Shown here piece by piece: positions 1 through 8,574 of a DNA stretch of 64,000 nucleotides. Below the pieces are notes generated by a model, which searched no databases, was not told where the DNA came from, and saw nothing but the letters and a program-made list of their open reading frames with translations. Origin of the DNA: JBMOUD01 sp049319665 (lineage in GTDB: Bacteria; Pseudomonadota; Gammaproteobacteria; Enterobacterales; Enterobacteriaceae). The stretch's first letter is position 1. Each line of letters begins with the position of its first letter. The DNA is taken from contig NZ_JBMOUD010000001.1 in assembly GCF_049319665.1 (NCBI RefSeq), positions 372,001 through 436,000 of the forward strand. Direction: 5' to 3'. Position numbers and translations under genes: made by a program.

Positions 1-71
1 ATAAATTCATCTCATTGATTTTTATCAACTTAATGCTTTTCGTATCTTGGCACGCATTCTGCAAATAGATT

Positions 72-119
72 TATAACCAAAGCCTATCTTTCTATCAAAA
101 AAAATCAGAATTGGTTATA
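72..119. promoter_or_regulatory. Inverted repeat upstream of the ssuD-like gene
   Basis: TATAACCAA at 72-80 is the exact reverse complement of TTGGTTATA at 111-119, separated by 30 bases, and it ends 13 bases before the ssuD-like start codon. The arms are AT-rich and far apart, so a regulator-binding pair is more likely than a terminator. Sulfonate genes in enterobacteria are usually controlled by CysB and Cbl, but I cannot assign this repeat to either. Confidence 0.4.
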
Positions 120-132
120 TAGGAAATGCATA

Positions 133-1305
133 ATGAGTGAGTTAGTTAAAGATAAAATCAATGTCTTCTGGTTCCTGCCAACCCACGGCGATAGCCGCTA
201 TCTGGGTACTACCCACGGTGGTCGTCCGGTTGATTTACCTTATTTGCAGCAGGTGGCGCTGGCCGCTGACAATCTGGGTTATTACGGTGTACTGATCCCA
301 ACCGGAAAAAGCTGCGAAGACTCTTGGCTGGTGGCAGCAGCGTTAGCGCCGATCACTCGCCGTCTACGTTATCTGGTGGCGGTACGCCCGGGCTTGCAGC
401 CGCCAAGCCTGGCGGCGCGTATGGCCGCAACGCTGGATCGCCTGTCAGAAGGGCGTCTGTTGATTAACGTCGTCACCGGTGGTGATCCGGTAGAGAACAA
501 GGGCGACGGGATTTTCCTCTCTCATGCCGAGCGTTATAAGGTCACGCAAGAGTTTCTCGAGGTTTACCAGCGTCTGCTAAAAGGCGAGAAAGTCGATTTC
601 GAGGGCGAACATATTCATGTGGAAGGGGCTGAACTGTTATTCCCGCCGGTGCAAGAAAACGGCCCACCGCTGTTTTTCGGCGGTTCATCGCCCGAGGCGA
701 TTGATATTGCCGCTAACCAGATTGATACCTACCTGACCTGGGGGGAACCGCTGGAGCAGGTCGCCGAGAAACTGGCGGTAGTACGCCAGCGCGCCGAACA
801 ACAAGGGCGCACGCTCAATTACGGTATTCGTCTGCATGTGATTGTCCGCGAAACCGAAGAAGAGGCCTGGGCGGCGGCCGACCGGCTGATTAGCCATCTC
901 GATGAAGAGACTATCGCCGCCGCACAGAAAATCTTTGCACGAATGGACTCTACCGGCCAAAAACGCATGAGTGAATTGCACGGTGGCTCGCGCGACAGCT
1001 TACGTATTGGTCCTAATCTGTGGGCTGGCGTGGGGCTGGTTCGCGGCGGTGCAGGCACAGCGCTGGTGGGCAATCCGCAGCAAGTGGCCGAACGTATCCG
1101 CGAATATCAGGCGCTGGGTATCGACAACTTTATCTTCTCTGGCTACCCGCATCTGGAAGAAGCCCATCGCTTTGCTGAATTAGTGATGCCTTTGCTGCCA
1201 TTGGCGCATCCAACGAATCAAGCGGCTCGCACGGTCAATACCGGACCATTTGGCGAAACCATCGGCGGCGATAAGCGCCCGAGCCCAAAGGCTAAGGACG
1301 CGTGA
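133..1305 (+). CDS. ssuD: SsuD-type FMNH2-dependent alkanesulfonate monooxygenase
   Basis: This is a 390-residue luciferase-like (LLM) flavin monooxygenase. The family uses reduced FMN and oxygen to split the C-S bond of alkanesulfonates, giving an aldehyde and sulfite for cysteine synthesis. The sequence follows E. coli SsuD (about 380 residues) along its length: FWFLPTHGD at the N-terminus, VLIPTGKSCEDSWLVAA, LITNVVTGGDP-like segment near residue 115, YLTWGEP near residue 200 and NLWAGVGLVRGGAGTALVG near residue 298. No ssuE flavin reductase gene and no ssuABC transporter lie beside it. The next gene overlaps its stop codon and encodes a FAD/NAD(P)-binding protein, which may be its reductant source. 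The exact sulfonate is not readable from sequence. Confidence 0.9.
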   Translation: MSELVKDKINVFWFLPTHGDSRYLGTTHGGRPVDLPYLQQVALAADNLGYYGVLIPTGKSCEDSWLVAAALAPITRRLRYLVAVRPGLQPPSLAARMAATLDRLSEGRLLINVVTGGDPVENKGDGIFLSHAERYKVTQEFLEVYQRLLKGEKVDFEGEHIHVEGAELLFPPVQENGPPLFFGGSSPEAIDIAANQIDTYLTWGEPLEQVAEKLAVVRQRAEQQGRTLNYGIRLHVIVRETEEEAWAAADRLISHLDEETIAAAQKIFARMDSTGQKRMSELHGGSRDSLRIGPNLWAGVGLVRGGAGTALVGNPQQVAERIREYQALGIDNFIFSGYPHLEEAHRFAELVMPLLPLAHPTNQAARTVNTGPFGETIGGDKRPSPKAKDA

Positions 1306-2699
1306 TGGCAAAGCGTGAGCACATCATCATCATCGGCGGTGGTTTTAGCGGCACGGCGCTGGCGATTGCGTTGGCGCAGGCTGACGCGGATGTCACGGTG
1401 ATTGATCCGCGCTCAGCGCCCGGCTATGGCGTGGCTTATTCCACTACCGAACCTGCGCACCGTATTAATGTTCCGGCGGAAAGAATGCAACTTTCTGGCG
1501 AGTCACAGGGCGATTTTGACCGCTGGTTCCGCGCCGGTGACGAATTGAATGCTGATCCGCACGCCTTGTGGCACGACGGCAAAGTGTATCCACAGCGCGG
1601 TGCCTTTGGCCGTTATGTTGAGCAGCGTTTCCATGAGGCCAGCCAATCAGGTCGGGCAACGCTGCGTCATCTGGCGGATAGCGTCATTAACATTCAACCT
1701 GATGCGCAGGGTGCCACGGTAACGACTCAAGGCGGCAAAACGTTATATGGCAGTTATGTGGTGCTGGCGGTCAGCCATCCGGCTCCCGCATTGCCGCGCC
1801 AAATTCCTGCCGCACTGGTGTCGCATCCGGCGTTGATTGGCAATCCGTGGCAGGCCAATGCCCTCGATAATATCGTCGCTGATGAACCGCTGGCGATTAT
1901 CGGCACCGGCCTGACCATGGCTGATGTGGTTGCGGCATTACATCGTCGCGGCCATCGCGGACAGATTACCGCCTTCTCGCGTCACGGCTTGCTGCCGCGC
2001 TCAAATTTGGTGGGAGATTATCCGGCATGGAACGTGCCGGATGTTGGCTTCACTAGCGGAAAATGGTTACGGCAAATCCGCTTGGAAATCGCCCGCGCTG
2101 CCCAGTTACAGCAGCCGTGGCAAGTGGTGTTGGATGATATTCGCAGCAGTGGCCAGCGGATTTGGCAGGCATTAAGCGAAATAGAGCAGCGGCGTTTCCT
2201 GCGCCATTTGCGCGCCTATTGGGATGTGCATCGTTACCGCATCGCGCCGCAGGTCAGCACGTTGTTAGAGCAAAAGCGTGCCGATGGCAGCCTGCGGGTG
2301 ATCGCCGCCCGTTTGCAGCAGGCCGAACAGCATGGCCGCGGGCTAGCGTTGACAATATTACCGCGCCACGCCAGCCAGGAAAATTGGCAAGTGCAGCGAC
2401 TGATCGTGACCACCGGCCCGGCGCATGCGGGACTGATTGATAGCAATCCCGCGCTCAACGCGTTAGCCGAACAAGGAGCTTTGCGTGCCGATGCGTTGGG
2501 ACTGGGATTAGAGGTGAATGAGCACAGTGAAGTTCTCGATAACCTCGGACGCGCTAATCCCCGGCTATTAGTTGCAGGCCCCGCCGCCCGCGGTCGTTTC
2601 GGGGAGTTAATGGGGCTACCTCAGGTCGCCGATCATGCACAGGCCGTAGCAGGGCGCATTTTGTCTGCACTGGCCGAACGATGTCGCCACTCACACTGA
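1305..2699 (+). CDS. FAD/NAD(P)-binding oxidoreductase, YdhS-like
   Basis: The protein has about 464 residues. The N-terminal IIGGGFSGTALAIALAQ is a dinucleotide-binding fold, and IIGTGLTMADVVAAL near residue 195 is a second nucleotide motif, as in the NAD_binding_9 family (E. coli YdhS type). ATG at 1305 overlaps the ssuD-type stop (TGATG); a GTG at 1302 is an alternative. Overlap means translational coupling, so the product probably works with the sulfonate monooxygenase, either supplying reduced flavin or oxidising a related sulfur compound. That role is inferred from position only. Confidence 0.75.
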   Translation: MAKREHIIIIGGGFSGTALAIALAQADADVTVIDPRSAPGYGVAYSTTEPAHRINVPAERMQLSGESQGDFDRWFRAGDELNADPHALWHDGKVYPQRGAFGRYVEQRFHEASQSGRATLRHLADSVINIQPDAQGATVTTQGGKTLYGSYVVLAVSHPAPALPRQIPAALVSHPALIGNPWQANALDNIVADEPLAIIGTGLTMADVVAALHRRGHRGQITAFSRHGLLPRSNLVGDYPAWNVPDVGFTSGKWLRQIRLEIARAAQLQQPWQVVLDDIRSSGQRIWQALSEIEQRRFLRHLRAYWDVHRYRIAPQVSTLLEQKRADGSLRVIAARLQQAEQHGRGLALTILPRHASQENWQVQRLIVTTGPAHAGLIDSNPALNALAEQGALRADALGLGLEVNEHSEVLDNLGRANPRLLVAGPAARGRFGELMGLPQVADHAQAVAGRILSALAERCRHSH

Positions 2700-2801
2700 A
2701 TCACCATTTTTCTCAATAAACCTTCTTCTTATTACAAAAAAGAATCCTGTTCTTTGGCCGCGTGCTGTTCGCGGCAGGAACCTTAACTTTGGAGTGTACT
2801 T

Positions 2802-4211
2802 ATGCCAGCGCAACGTGAAATTCGCCTTAATGCCTTTGATATGAACTGTGTCGGCCATCAATCGCCGGGTTTGTGGGCCCATCCACGCGACCGCTCCTGG
2901 CAGTATAAGGATCTGGAATATTGGACTGATTTAGCCCGGTTGCTGGAACGCGGCAAATTTGACGGGTTGTTTATTGCCGACGTGTTGGGCGTGTATGACG
3001 TGCTCAATGGCAATGCCGATGCGGCAATTCGTCAAGCGACTCAAGTACCGGTTAACGATCCGCTGGCGTTGATTACCCCGATGGCGCTGGTGACCGAACA
3101 TCTTGGCTTTGGTCTGACGGCTTCGCTGTCATTTGAGCATCCGTATCCGTTTGCCCGCCGGTTGTCGACGCTCGATCACCTGACCAAAGGGCGTATCGGT
3201 TGGAATATCGTTACCTCTTATCTGGAAAGCGGGGCGCGTAATATTGGCCACAAAGGACAGACCGATCACGATGCGCGTTATGACTACGCAGAAGAGTATC
3301 TGCAGGTGGTTTATAAGCTGTTGGAAGGCAGTTGGGAAGACGGCGCGATTTTACGCGATCGCGAACGCCGTATTTTCAGCGACCCGACAAAAATCCACCC
3401 CATTAACCATCAGGGCGAATTTTTCCAAGTGCCGGGGATTCATCTCAGCGAACCGTCACCACAGCGCACGCCGGTGTTGTATCAAGCCGGAGCCTCAAGC
3501 CGCGGTAAGCAATTTGCTGCGGGTAATGCCGAATGCGTGTTTGTGGCTTCACCGTCAAAAGTCCTGTTGAAAAAAACCGTGGCCGATATTCGCCGCCGTA
3601 CCGCCGAAGCGGGGCGCGACCCGAATAGCGTGCTGATTTTTAACTTGCTCACGGTGATTGTCGGAGAAACCGACCAAGAGGCGCAGGCCAAATGGAAAGA
3701 GTATAAATCCTATGCCAGCTATGAAGGCGCCTTGGCGCTGGTGTCTGGTTGGACCGGGATAGATTTTGGGCAGTATCAGCCCGATCAAGTCCTCAAGCAT
3801 GTGCACACTAACGCGATTCAATCTGCGGTTGAAACCTTCTCAACGGCAGACCCAGATATCGAATGGACAGTGAAGAACATTGCTGAGTGGGTGGGCGTTG
3901 GTGGCTTTGGCCCGCTGCTGGTCGGCGGCGTGCAGACCGTAGCCGATGAGTTGCAATCTTGGGTAGAAGAAACCGATGTCGATGGCTTTAATCTGGCCTA
4001 CGCCATTACCCACGAATCTTTCACCGATATTGTTGAGCTGGTCGTCCCTGAGTTGCAAAAGCGTGGCGTGTATAAGAAAGACTATACGCCAGGCACGCTG
4101 CGCGAAAAATTGTTCAACCAAGGGCCGCGCTTGAGCGCTCCTCATCCGGGTGCCAGCTATCGTTGGCCTGCCGGTGCGGTTGACCTGAGTCCATTGCTGA
4201 ATACCAAGTGA
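2802..4211 (+). CDS. NtaA/SnaA/DmoA-family FMN-dependent monooxygenase
   Basis: This 469-residue flavin monooxygenase belongs to the nitrilotriacetate monooxygenase component A family, which also includes dimethylsulfide monooxygenase DmoA and dibenzothiophene sulfone monooxygenase DszA. Recognisable segments are the N-terminal LNAFDMNCVGHQSPGLW, SFEHPYPFARRLSTLDHLTKGRIGWNIVTS around residue 107-136 and YQAGASSRGKQFAA near residue 227. A TTTGGAG ribosome site lies before ATG. It is 102 bases after the previous gene and 7 before the ABC ATPase. In this setting a sulfone, sulfide or sulfonate substrate is likely, but it cannot be chosen from sequence. Confidence 0.85.
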   Translation: MPAQREIRLNAFDMNCVGHQSPGLWAHPRDRSWQYKDLEYWTDLARLLERGKFDGLFIADVLGVYDVLNGNADAAIRQATQVPVNDPLALITPMALVTEHLGFGLTASLSFEHPYPFARRLSTLDHLTKGRIGWNIVTSYLESGARNIGHKGQTDHDARYDYAEEYLQVVYKLLEGSWEDGAILRDRERRIFSDPTKIHPINHQGEFFQVPGIHLSEPSPQRTPVLYQAGASSRGKQFAAGNAECVFVASPSKVLLKKTVADIRRRTAEAGRDPNSVLIFNLLTVIVGETDQEAQAKWKEYKSYASYEGALALVSGWTGIDFGQYQPDQVLKHVHTNAIQSAVETFSTADPDIEWTVKNIAEWVGVGGFGPLLVGGVQTVADELQSWVEETDVDGFNLAYAITHESFTDIVELVVPELQKRGVYKKDYTPGTLREKLFNQGPRLSAPHPGASYRWPAGAVDLSPLLNTK

Positions 4212-4218
4212 GACTGCG

Positions 4219-5238
4219 ATGATCGAGATTGATGATCTGCACAAATCTTATCGGGCTCCGGACGGCCAACGTAGCGAGGTACTCAAAGGTATCTCACTGC
4301 AAGTCCCGGCCGGGTCGATTACGGCGGTGGTTGGCTCTAGCGGGGCGGGGAAATCGACCCTGGCGAAATGCATCAGTCTATTAGAGCAGCCAACCAGCGG
4401 CAGTATCCGCGTCAACGGGCAGGATCTGTCGCGTCTGTCCGGTGAGGATTTGCGTCGTGAACGGCGGGCGATTGGCACGGTGTTTCAGTCGTCTGCTTTA
4501 CTACAACGTAAAACGGCCTGGCAAAATATTGCTTTGCCATTGGTTTATCTTGGCGTAGTGCAACGCGATATTGATAAGCGGGTGAATACGCTGCTGGAGG
4601 CCGTTGGCTTGACGGATAAAGCGCATTTTTATCCTTCACAACTCTCAGGAGGCCAGCGCCAGCGGGTGGGTATTGCCCGCGCATTGGCGCTTAATCCTTC
4701 GGTATTGCTGGCGGATGAAGCGACCTCGGGGCTAGACCCCGACGCGACCGAATCGATTTTGACCCTGCTTAAGCAACTGCGCGATGAGTATGGCCTGTCG
4801 ATCATTTTGATCACCCATGAAATGGACGCGGTGCGTAACGCTGCCGATGCAGTGGCGGAGATTAAGCACGGCAAAATTGTGCAGCAAGGACAGGTACGCG
4901 ATTTGCTGGCTGCACCGGACTCAACGCTCGGTCGCCAACTGTTCCCACTGAAATCTTTGGCGGCCGAGGGTGCGCTGCGCTTGTTAGTGACCTATGCCGC
5001 GACTCAGCCAGTCGCTACAGATTGGATTAGCCGCATCAGCCAGCAATTCAACGTGCAGATAGACTTGCTCGGTGGCCATGTCGAAGTGGTCGGCGGCAGC
5101 TTGGCTGGGCGAGTGGAAATTGCGCTGCGCTTTAATAATGCGGCGCACACGTTGCATGATCTGTTGCCACACCTGCATCAACTGGGGCTGATTATCGAGG
5201 TGCTCACTCAACCTTTGTTACTTAAGGAGGCCGTATGA
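4219..5238 (+). CDS. metN: MetN-like ABC transporter ATPase
   Basis: This 339-residue ATPase has Walker A GSSGAGKST near residue 39, the signature LSGGQRQRVGIARAL near 141 and Walker B LLADEATSGLD near 162. A C-terminal NIL-type ligand-binding domain follows from about residue 260, as in methionine importer MetN. Its stop overlaps the permease start (ATGA). Because it sits in a sulfur-scavenging operon rather than alone, it is probably a MetN paralogue for a methionine derivative or another sulfur compound. The chromosomal metNIQ operon would be elsewhere. Confidence 0.85.
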   Translation: MIEIDDLHKSYRAPDGQRSEVLKGISLQVPAGSITAVVGSSGAGKSTLAKCISLLEQPTSGSIRVNGQDLSRLSGEDLRRERRAIGTVFQSSALLQRKTAWQNIALPLVYLGVVQRDIDKRVNTLLEAVGLTDKAHFYPSQLSGGQRQRVGIARALALNPSVLLADEATSGLDPDATESILTLLKQLRDEYGLSIILITHEMDAVRNAADAVAEIKHGKIVQQGQVRDLLAAPDSTLGRQLFPLKSLAAEGALRLLVTYAATQPVATDWISRISQQFNVQIDLLGGHVEVVGGSLAGRVEIALRFNNAAHTLHDLLPHLHQLGLIIEVLTQPLLLKEAV

Positions 5239-5948
5239 GTAATCCGGTTAATTTGTCGGACAGCGTGATGAGTCAGGATACACCGTGGAGTCAAATTCAT
5301 CGTTTGATGCTCCCGGCCTACGGTGAAACCTGGCTGATGGTTGGTATTGTCATGGTATTCGTGGTGGTGATTGGCGGCACGGTTGGCGTGGTGTTGTTTA
5401 ATACCGCGCCGCGTGGATTGTTCCCTCGACCGGCCATACATAGGGTGCTGAGCTGGCTGGTGAATATGGGGCGTTCGTTGCCATTTTTGGTATTAATGGC
5501 GGCGATCATTCCTTTCACCTTCTGGTTAACCGGCACCACTATCGGTATTCCTGCGGCGGTGATCCCGATGATTATCGCTGGTATCCCATTCTTTGGTCGT
5601 TTAGTGGAAAACGCGCTGCGTGAGCTTCCGGCAGAAGTGACAGCGGTGGGATTGGTTTCCGGTGGTTCGACCTGGCAGATCATTACTCAGGCGCAACTGA
5701 GTGAAGCGTTGCCCGCTATCGTTGCCGCTATCACGCTCAATATTATCTCGATGATTGAATACTCGGCCATTGCCGGCACTATCGGCGCGGGCGGTATTGG
5801 CTATCTGGCGGTGCTTTATGGTTATCAACGCTTTGATCATCACATCATGATTGCCACCATTGTGGTGCTGATCGCCACCATTCAACTTATTCAGTTTATT
5901 GGCGACCGCGTGGCCGCCGCTTTACGTCACCATCAGGAAATCCATTAA
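5235..5948 (+). CDS. metI: MetI-like ABC transporter permease
   Basis: This 237-residue integral membrane protein has about five hydrophobic segments and the MetI-type cytoplasmic loop AEVTAVGLVSGGSTWQIITQAQL near residue 135, which contacts the ATPase. NIISMIEYSAIAGTIGAGGIG near residue 170 is also typical of MetI. It is about 20 residues longer at the N-terminus than E. coli MetI. It overlaps the ATPase gene by four bases and is followed two bases later by the binding protein, so the three are one translation-coupled unit. Confidence 0.85.
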   Translation: MSNPVNLSDSVMSQDTPWSQIHRLMLPAYGETWLMVGIVMVFVVVIGGTVGVVLFNTAPRGLFPRPAIHRVLSWLVNMGRSLPFLVLMAAIIPFTFWLTGTTIGIPAAVIPMIIAGIPFFGRLVENALRELPAEVTAVGLVSGGSTWQIITQAQLSEALPAIVAAITLNIISMIEYSAIAGTIGAGGIGYLAVLYGYQRFDHHIMIATIVVLIATIQLIQFIGDRVAAALRHHQEIH

Positions 5949-5950
5949 TC

Positions 5951-6826
5951 ATGCCTATAAACGATTTTGAAATTCGTAAAAAGAAACGCTGGCCGTTACC
6001 CGTTGGTTTAGCGGTTGTGGTGGTGGTCGCGCTCGGTGCCTGGCATTTTGGCAGCTCCCGCCAGCAGGCAGTGACCTTTGGCACGACGTTGAAAGTGCAT
6101 TTTGAACCGGCAATGGCCGGGGAGCAGCGGGTGATTGAGTATGTCGGGGAGCATATCGCGCCAGATTATGGCATCAAACTTGAAGCGGTTGGGCTACAAG
6201 ACCCAGTACAGGCTGACCGTGCGGTGGCACAAGGGGAATATGCCGCCACCATTTATCAGCATCAGTGGTGGCTCAAGCAGGTGGTGGACGCCAATAACTT
6301 CAAACTGACGTCGACGCTGCCGGTGTTCCAGTGGGCATTTGGTATCTATTCCGATCGTTATAAATCGATCGCTGATTTACCAGACGGTGCGGAAATTGCC
6401 GTGCCGAACGATGGCGCAAACCAGGGGCAGGCGCTATGGCTGCTGCAACGCATCGGCCTGATTGGCTTGGACCCTTCAATCGAAGCCCGCACGGCCAAAT
6501 TGGCTGATATTCGCGAGAACAAACACAATTTCAAATTTAAAGAGTTGGATCTGCTGACCATGCCGCGAGCGCTCAATTCCGTAGATGCCGCTATTGGTTA
6601 CGTCTCGCAATTTGATGCCGGTAAAGTGCCGCGTGATAAAGGTATTTTGTTCCCGCCTGCGCCAAAAACCTTCGCCTCACAATTGGTGATCGGCACGCCA
6701 TATTTACAGGATGCCAATATCCAAAAACTCGAGAAGGCATTTTCAGATCCACGCTTACAGCAGTGGTTGAAAACTACCGACGATCCATTAGTGAAGGGCG
6801 TACTGGTTCCAGTATCGAACGAGTAG
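5951..6826 (+). CDS. MetQ/NlpA-family binding protein with membrane anchor
   Basis: This 291-residue protein belongs to the MetQ/NlpA substrate-binding family, with a typical core beginning FGTTLKVHFEPAMAGEQRVIEYV near residue 43 and an ITIYQHQWW-like ligand segment near residue 97. It lacks the usual lipobox cysteine. Instead, a basic stretch KKKR is followed by an uninterrupted hydrophobic segment at residues 15-35, which reads as an uncleaved inner-membrane anchor. It is the receptor of the MetNI-like importer encoded just upstream. Ligand unknown; methionine or a sulfonated or sulfone relative is plausible from context. Confidence 0.8.
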   Translation: MPINDFEIRKKKRWPLPVGLAVVVVVALGAWHFGSSRQQAVTFGTTLKVHFEPAMAGEQRVIEYVGEHIAPDYGIKLEAVGLQDPVQADRAVAQGEYAATIYQHQWWLKQVVDANNFKLTSTLPVFQWAFGIYSDRYKSIADLPDGAEIAVPNDGANQGQALWLLQRIGLIGLDPSIEARTAKLADIRENKHNFKFKELDLLTMPRALNSVDAAIGYVSQFDAGKVPRDKGILFPPAPKTFASQLVIGTPYLQDANIQKLEKAFSDPRLQQWLKTTDDPLVKGVLVPVSNE

Positions 6827-6940
6827 CATCGGGATTTTCCCTGACCAACGTCGTTCTCTTGGCCGACAAGAAGCGTTTTAACGTCAACGGATTGAAGGTC
6901 AACAGACAGGTCAGGATGCGACAATTTGTTCGTCATATTA

Positions 6941-6975
6941 CCGGATTAACTCACGTTAATTCGGTACTGTCGTTT
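6941..6975 (+). terminator. Weak hairpin after the importer operon
   Basis: A 10-bp stem at 6941-6950 and 6955-6964 with a TCAC loop (one G-T pair) is followed by a poor T-run (CGTTTTATG). It may end transcription of the importer operon before the MFS gene at 7096, but the T-tract is weak. Confidence 0.3.
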
Positions 6976-7095
6976 TATGTTGAAATGTAATTAACTTATT
7001 GATTTTAATTGTTTTTATAGCTTTATTTGTTGTTTGTGAATCCTGTATTTTCACCTTATAAACCATATCAACACTAACAATAATTAGAGGTTGCT

Positions 7096-8547
7096 ATGAG
7101 TTCTTTATCTATCGACACCAGTTCCACCAGCGGTAGCTCGTCGTCTTCTGCGCCTATTGGCTCGGCAAGCGATGTGGCACGTTTGATTAACCAACGCAGT
7201 AAGAAGAATACCTATGCGCGGATGATTGTTTTGTTGGCGCTGGGCGGGGTGTTTCTTGACGCTTACGACCTGACCACGCTGTCTTACGGTATTGACGATG
7301 TGGTGAAAGATTTTAGCCTGAGCCCTTGGCTGACGGGGATTGTGACGTCATCGATTATGGTTGGGACCATTGTGGGAAACCTGGTCGGTGGTTGGTTGAC
7401 CGACAAATATGGCCGTTATCAAGTGTTTATGGCCGATATGCTGTTCTTTGTCGTCTCTGCCATTGTGGCCGGATTTGCGCCTAATGTGTGGGTGCTGATC
7501 GGCGCGCGTTTCTTAATGGGCGTTGGCGTCGGTATCGACTTACCGGTGGCGATGGCTTATCTGGCTGAGTTTTCCAAGTTTACCGGCAAGGCAAATAAAG
7601 CCTCGCGCCTCGCCGCCTGGTGCCCAATGTGGTACGCCGCGTCGTCAGTATGTTTTTTGATTATCTTCGCACTCTATTTCCTGTTGCCAGCACAGCATAG
7701 TGACTGGCTATGGCGGGCATCGCTGATCTTCGGGGCGGTACCGGCACTGGCGATTATCATCGTGCGCGGCAAGTTTATGAATGAATCCCCGCTGTGGGCG
7801 GCCAATCAGGGCGACTTGAAAGGTGCGGCACGTATTCTGCGCGAATCTTATGGTATTGAGGCTCATGCTTCAGAAGCGACCGCCGTGAACAAAGCGCCAC
7901 AGCCGCCAAAAGCAGGGTTCCGCGTATTGTTCCAAAAGCCTTACCGTGAACGCACCATTGTTTCCAGCGTCATGACCGTTTGTATTTCTTTTGAATACAC
8001 CGCGATTGCCTTCTTCCTACCGTCGATTTTAGCGCAGTTTCTTGGCGCAGGTGTGTTTGAAACCATCTCTGCCTCATTGGGGTTGAACGTGTTATTTGCC
8101 TTTACCGGCGGCCTGCTCGGGATGCGGCTGGCATGGAAATACGCGTCACGCCATGTCGCGATTGCCGGGTTTGGCCTGCAATTCGTGGTACTGATTGGGC
8201 TGGCGTTGATTGGTCATCCGCAAGCTGCGCTGGGCATTGGCGCGGCCATCTTACTGCTCGGTTTATGGCTGTTTGCTGAAGGCTTTGGCCCCGGCGCACA
8301 GATGATGATCTATCCGGCATTGTCTTATCCGACGGCAATCCGTGCCACTGGGCTGGGCTTTACACGCTCTTTAGGCGGCGTAGGCAGCGCGTTGGCTCTG
8401 TTTATTCTACCGGTGTTGCAGGCGCGCTTTGGTACCAACATGTTCTGGATTGTCTCGCTGGCGGCCTTAATCCCGATTTTATTCCTGCTGGTGGTGCGTT
8501 TTGAACCTACCGCGCATGACATCGACGATCTGGGCGAATCAGCCTAA
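7096..8547 (+). CDS. MFS transporter, sugar/aromatic acid type
   Basis: This is a 483-residue, 12-helix major facilitator with a Ser-rich cytoplasmic N-terminus of about 30 residues. GGWLTDKYGRYQVF near residue 97 is the loop 2-3 signature of the family. The conserved acidic segment FLDAYDLTTLSYG at residues 52-64 resembles carriers of the AAHS and sugar-porter groups. It shares a likely transcript with the SfnB-like gene 27 bases downstream and follows the importer genes after a 269-base gap, so it probably carries an organosulfur substrate or its desulfonated carbon product. GAGG precedes the ATG. Confidence 0.8.
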   Translation: MSSLSIDTSSTSGSSSSSAPIGSASDVARLINQRSKKNTYARMIVLLALGGVFLDAYDLTTLSYGIDDVVKDFSLSPWLTGIVTSSIMVGTIVGNLVGGWLTDKYGRYQVFMADMLFFVVSAIVAGFAPNVWVLIGARFLMGVGVGIDLPVAMAYLAEFSKFTGKANKASRLAAWCPMWYAASSVCFLIIFALYFLLPAQHSDWLWRASLIFGAVPALAIIIVRGKFMNESPLWAANQGDLKGAARILRESYGIEAHASEATAVNKAPQPPKAGFRVLFQKPYRERTIVSSVMTVCISFEYTAIAFFLPSILAQFLGAGVFETISASLGLNVLFAFTGGLLGMRLAWKYASRHVAIAGFGLQFVVLIGLALIGHPQAALGIGAAILLLGLWLFAEGFGPGAQMMIYPALSYPTAIRATGLGFTRSLGGVGSALALFILPVLQARFGTNMFWIVSLAALIPILFLLVVRFEPTAHDIDDLGESA

Positions 8548-8574
8548 GACTGACAATAATTAAAGGAGATTATT

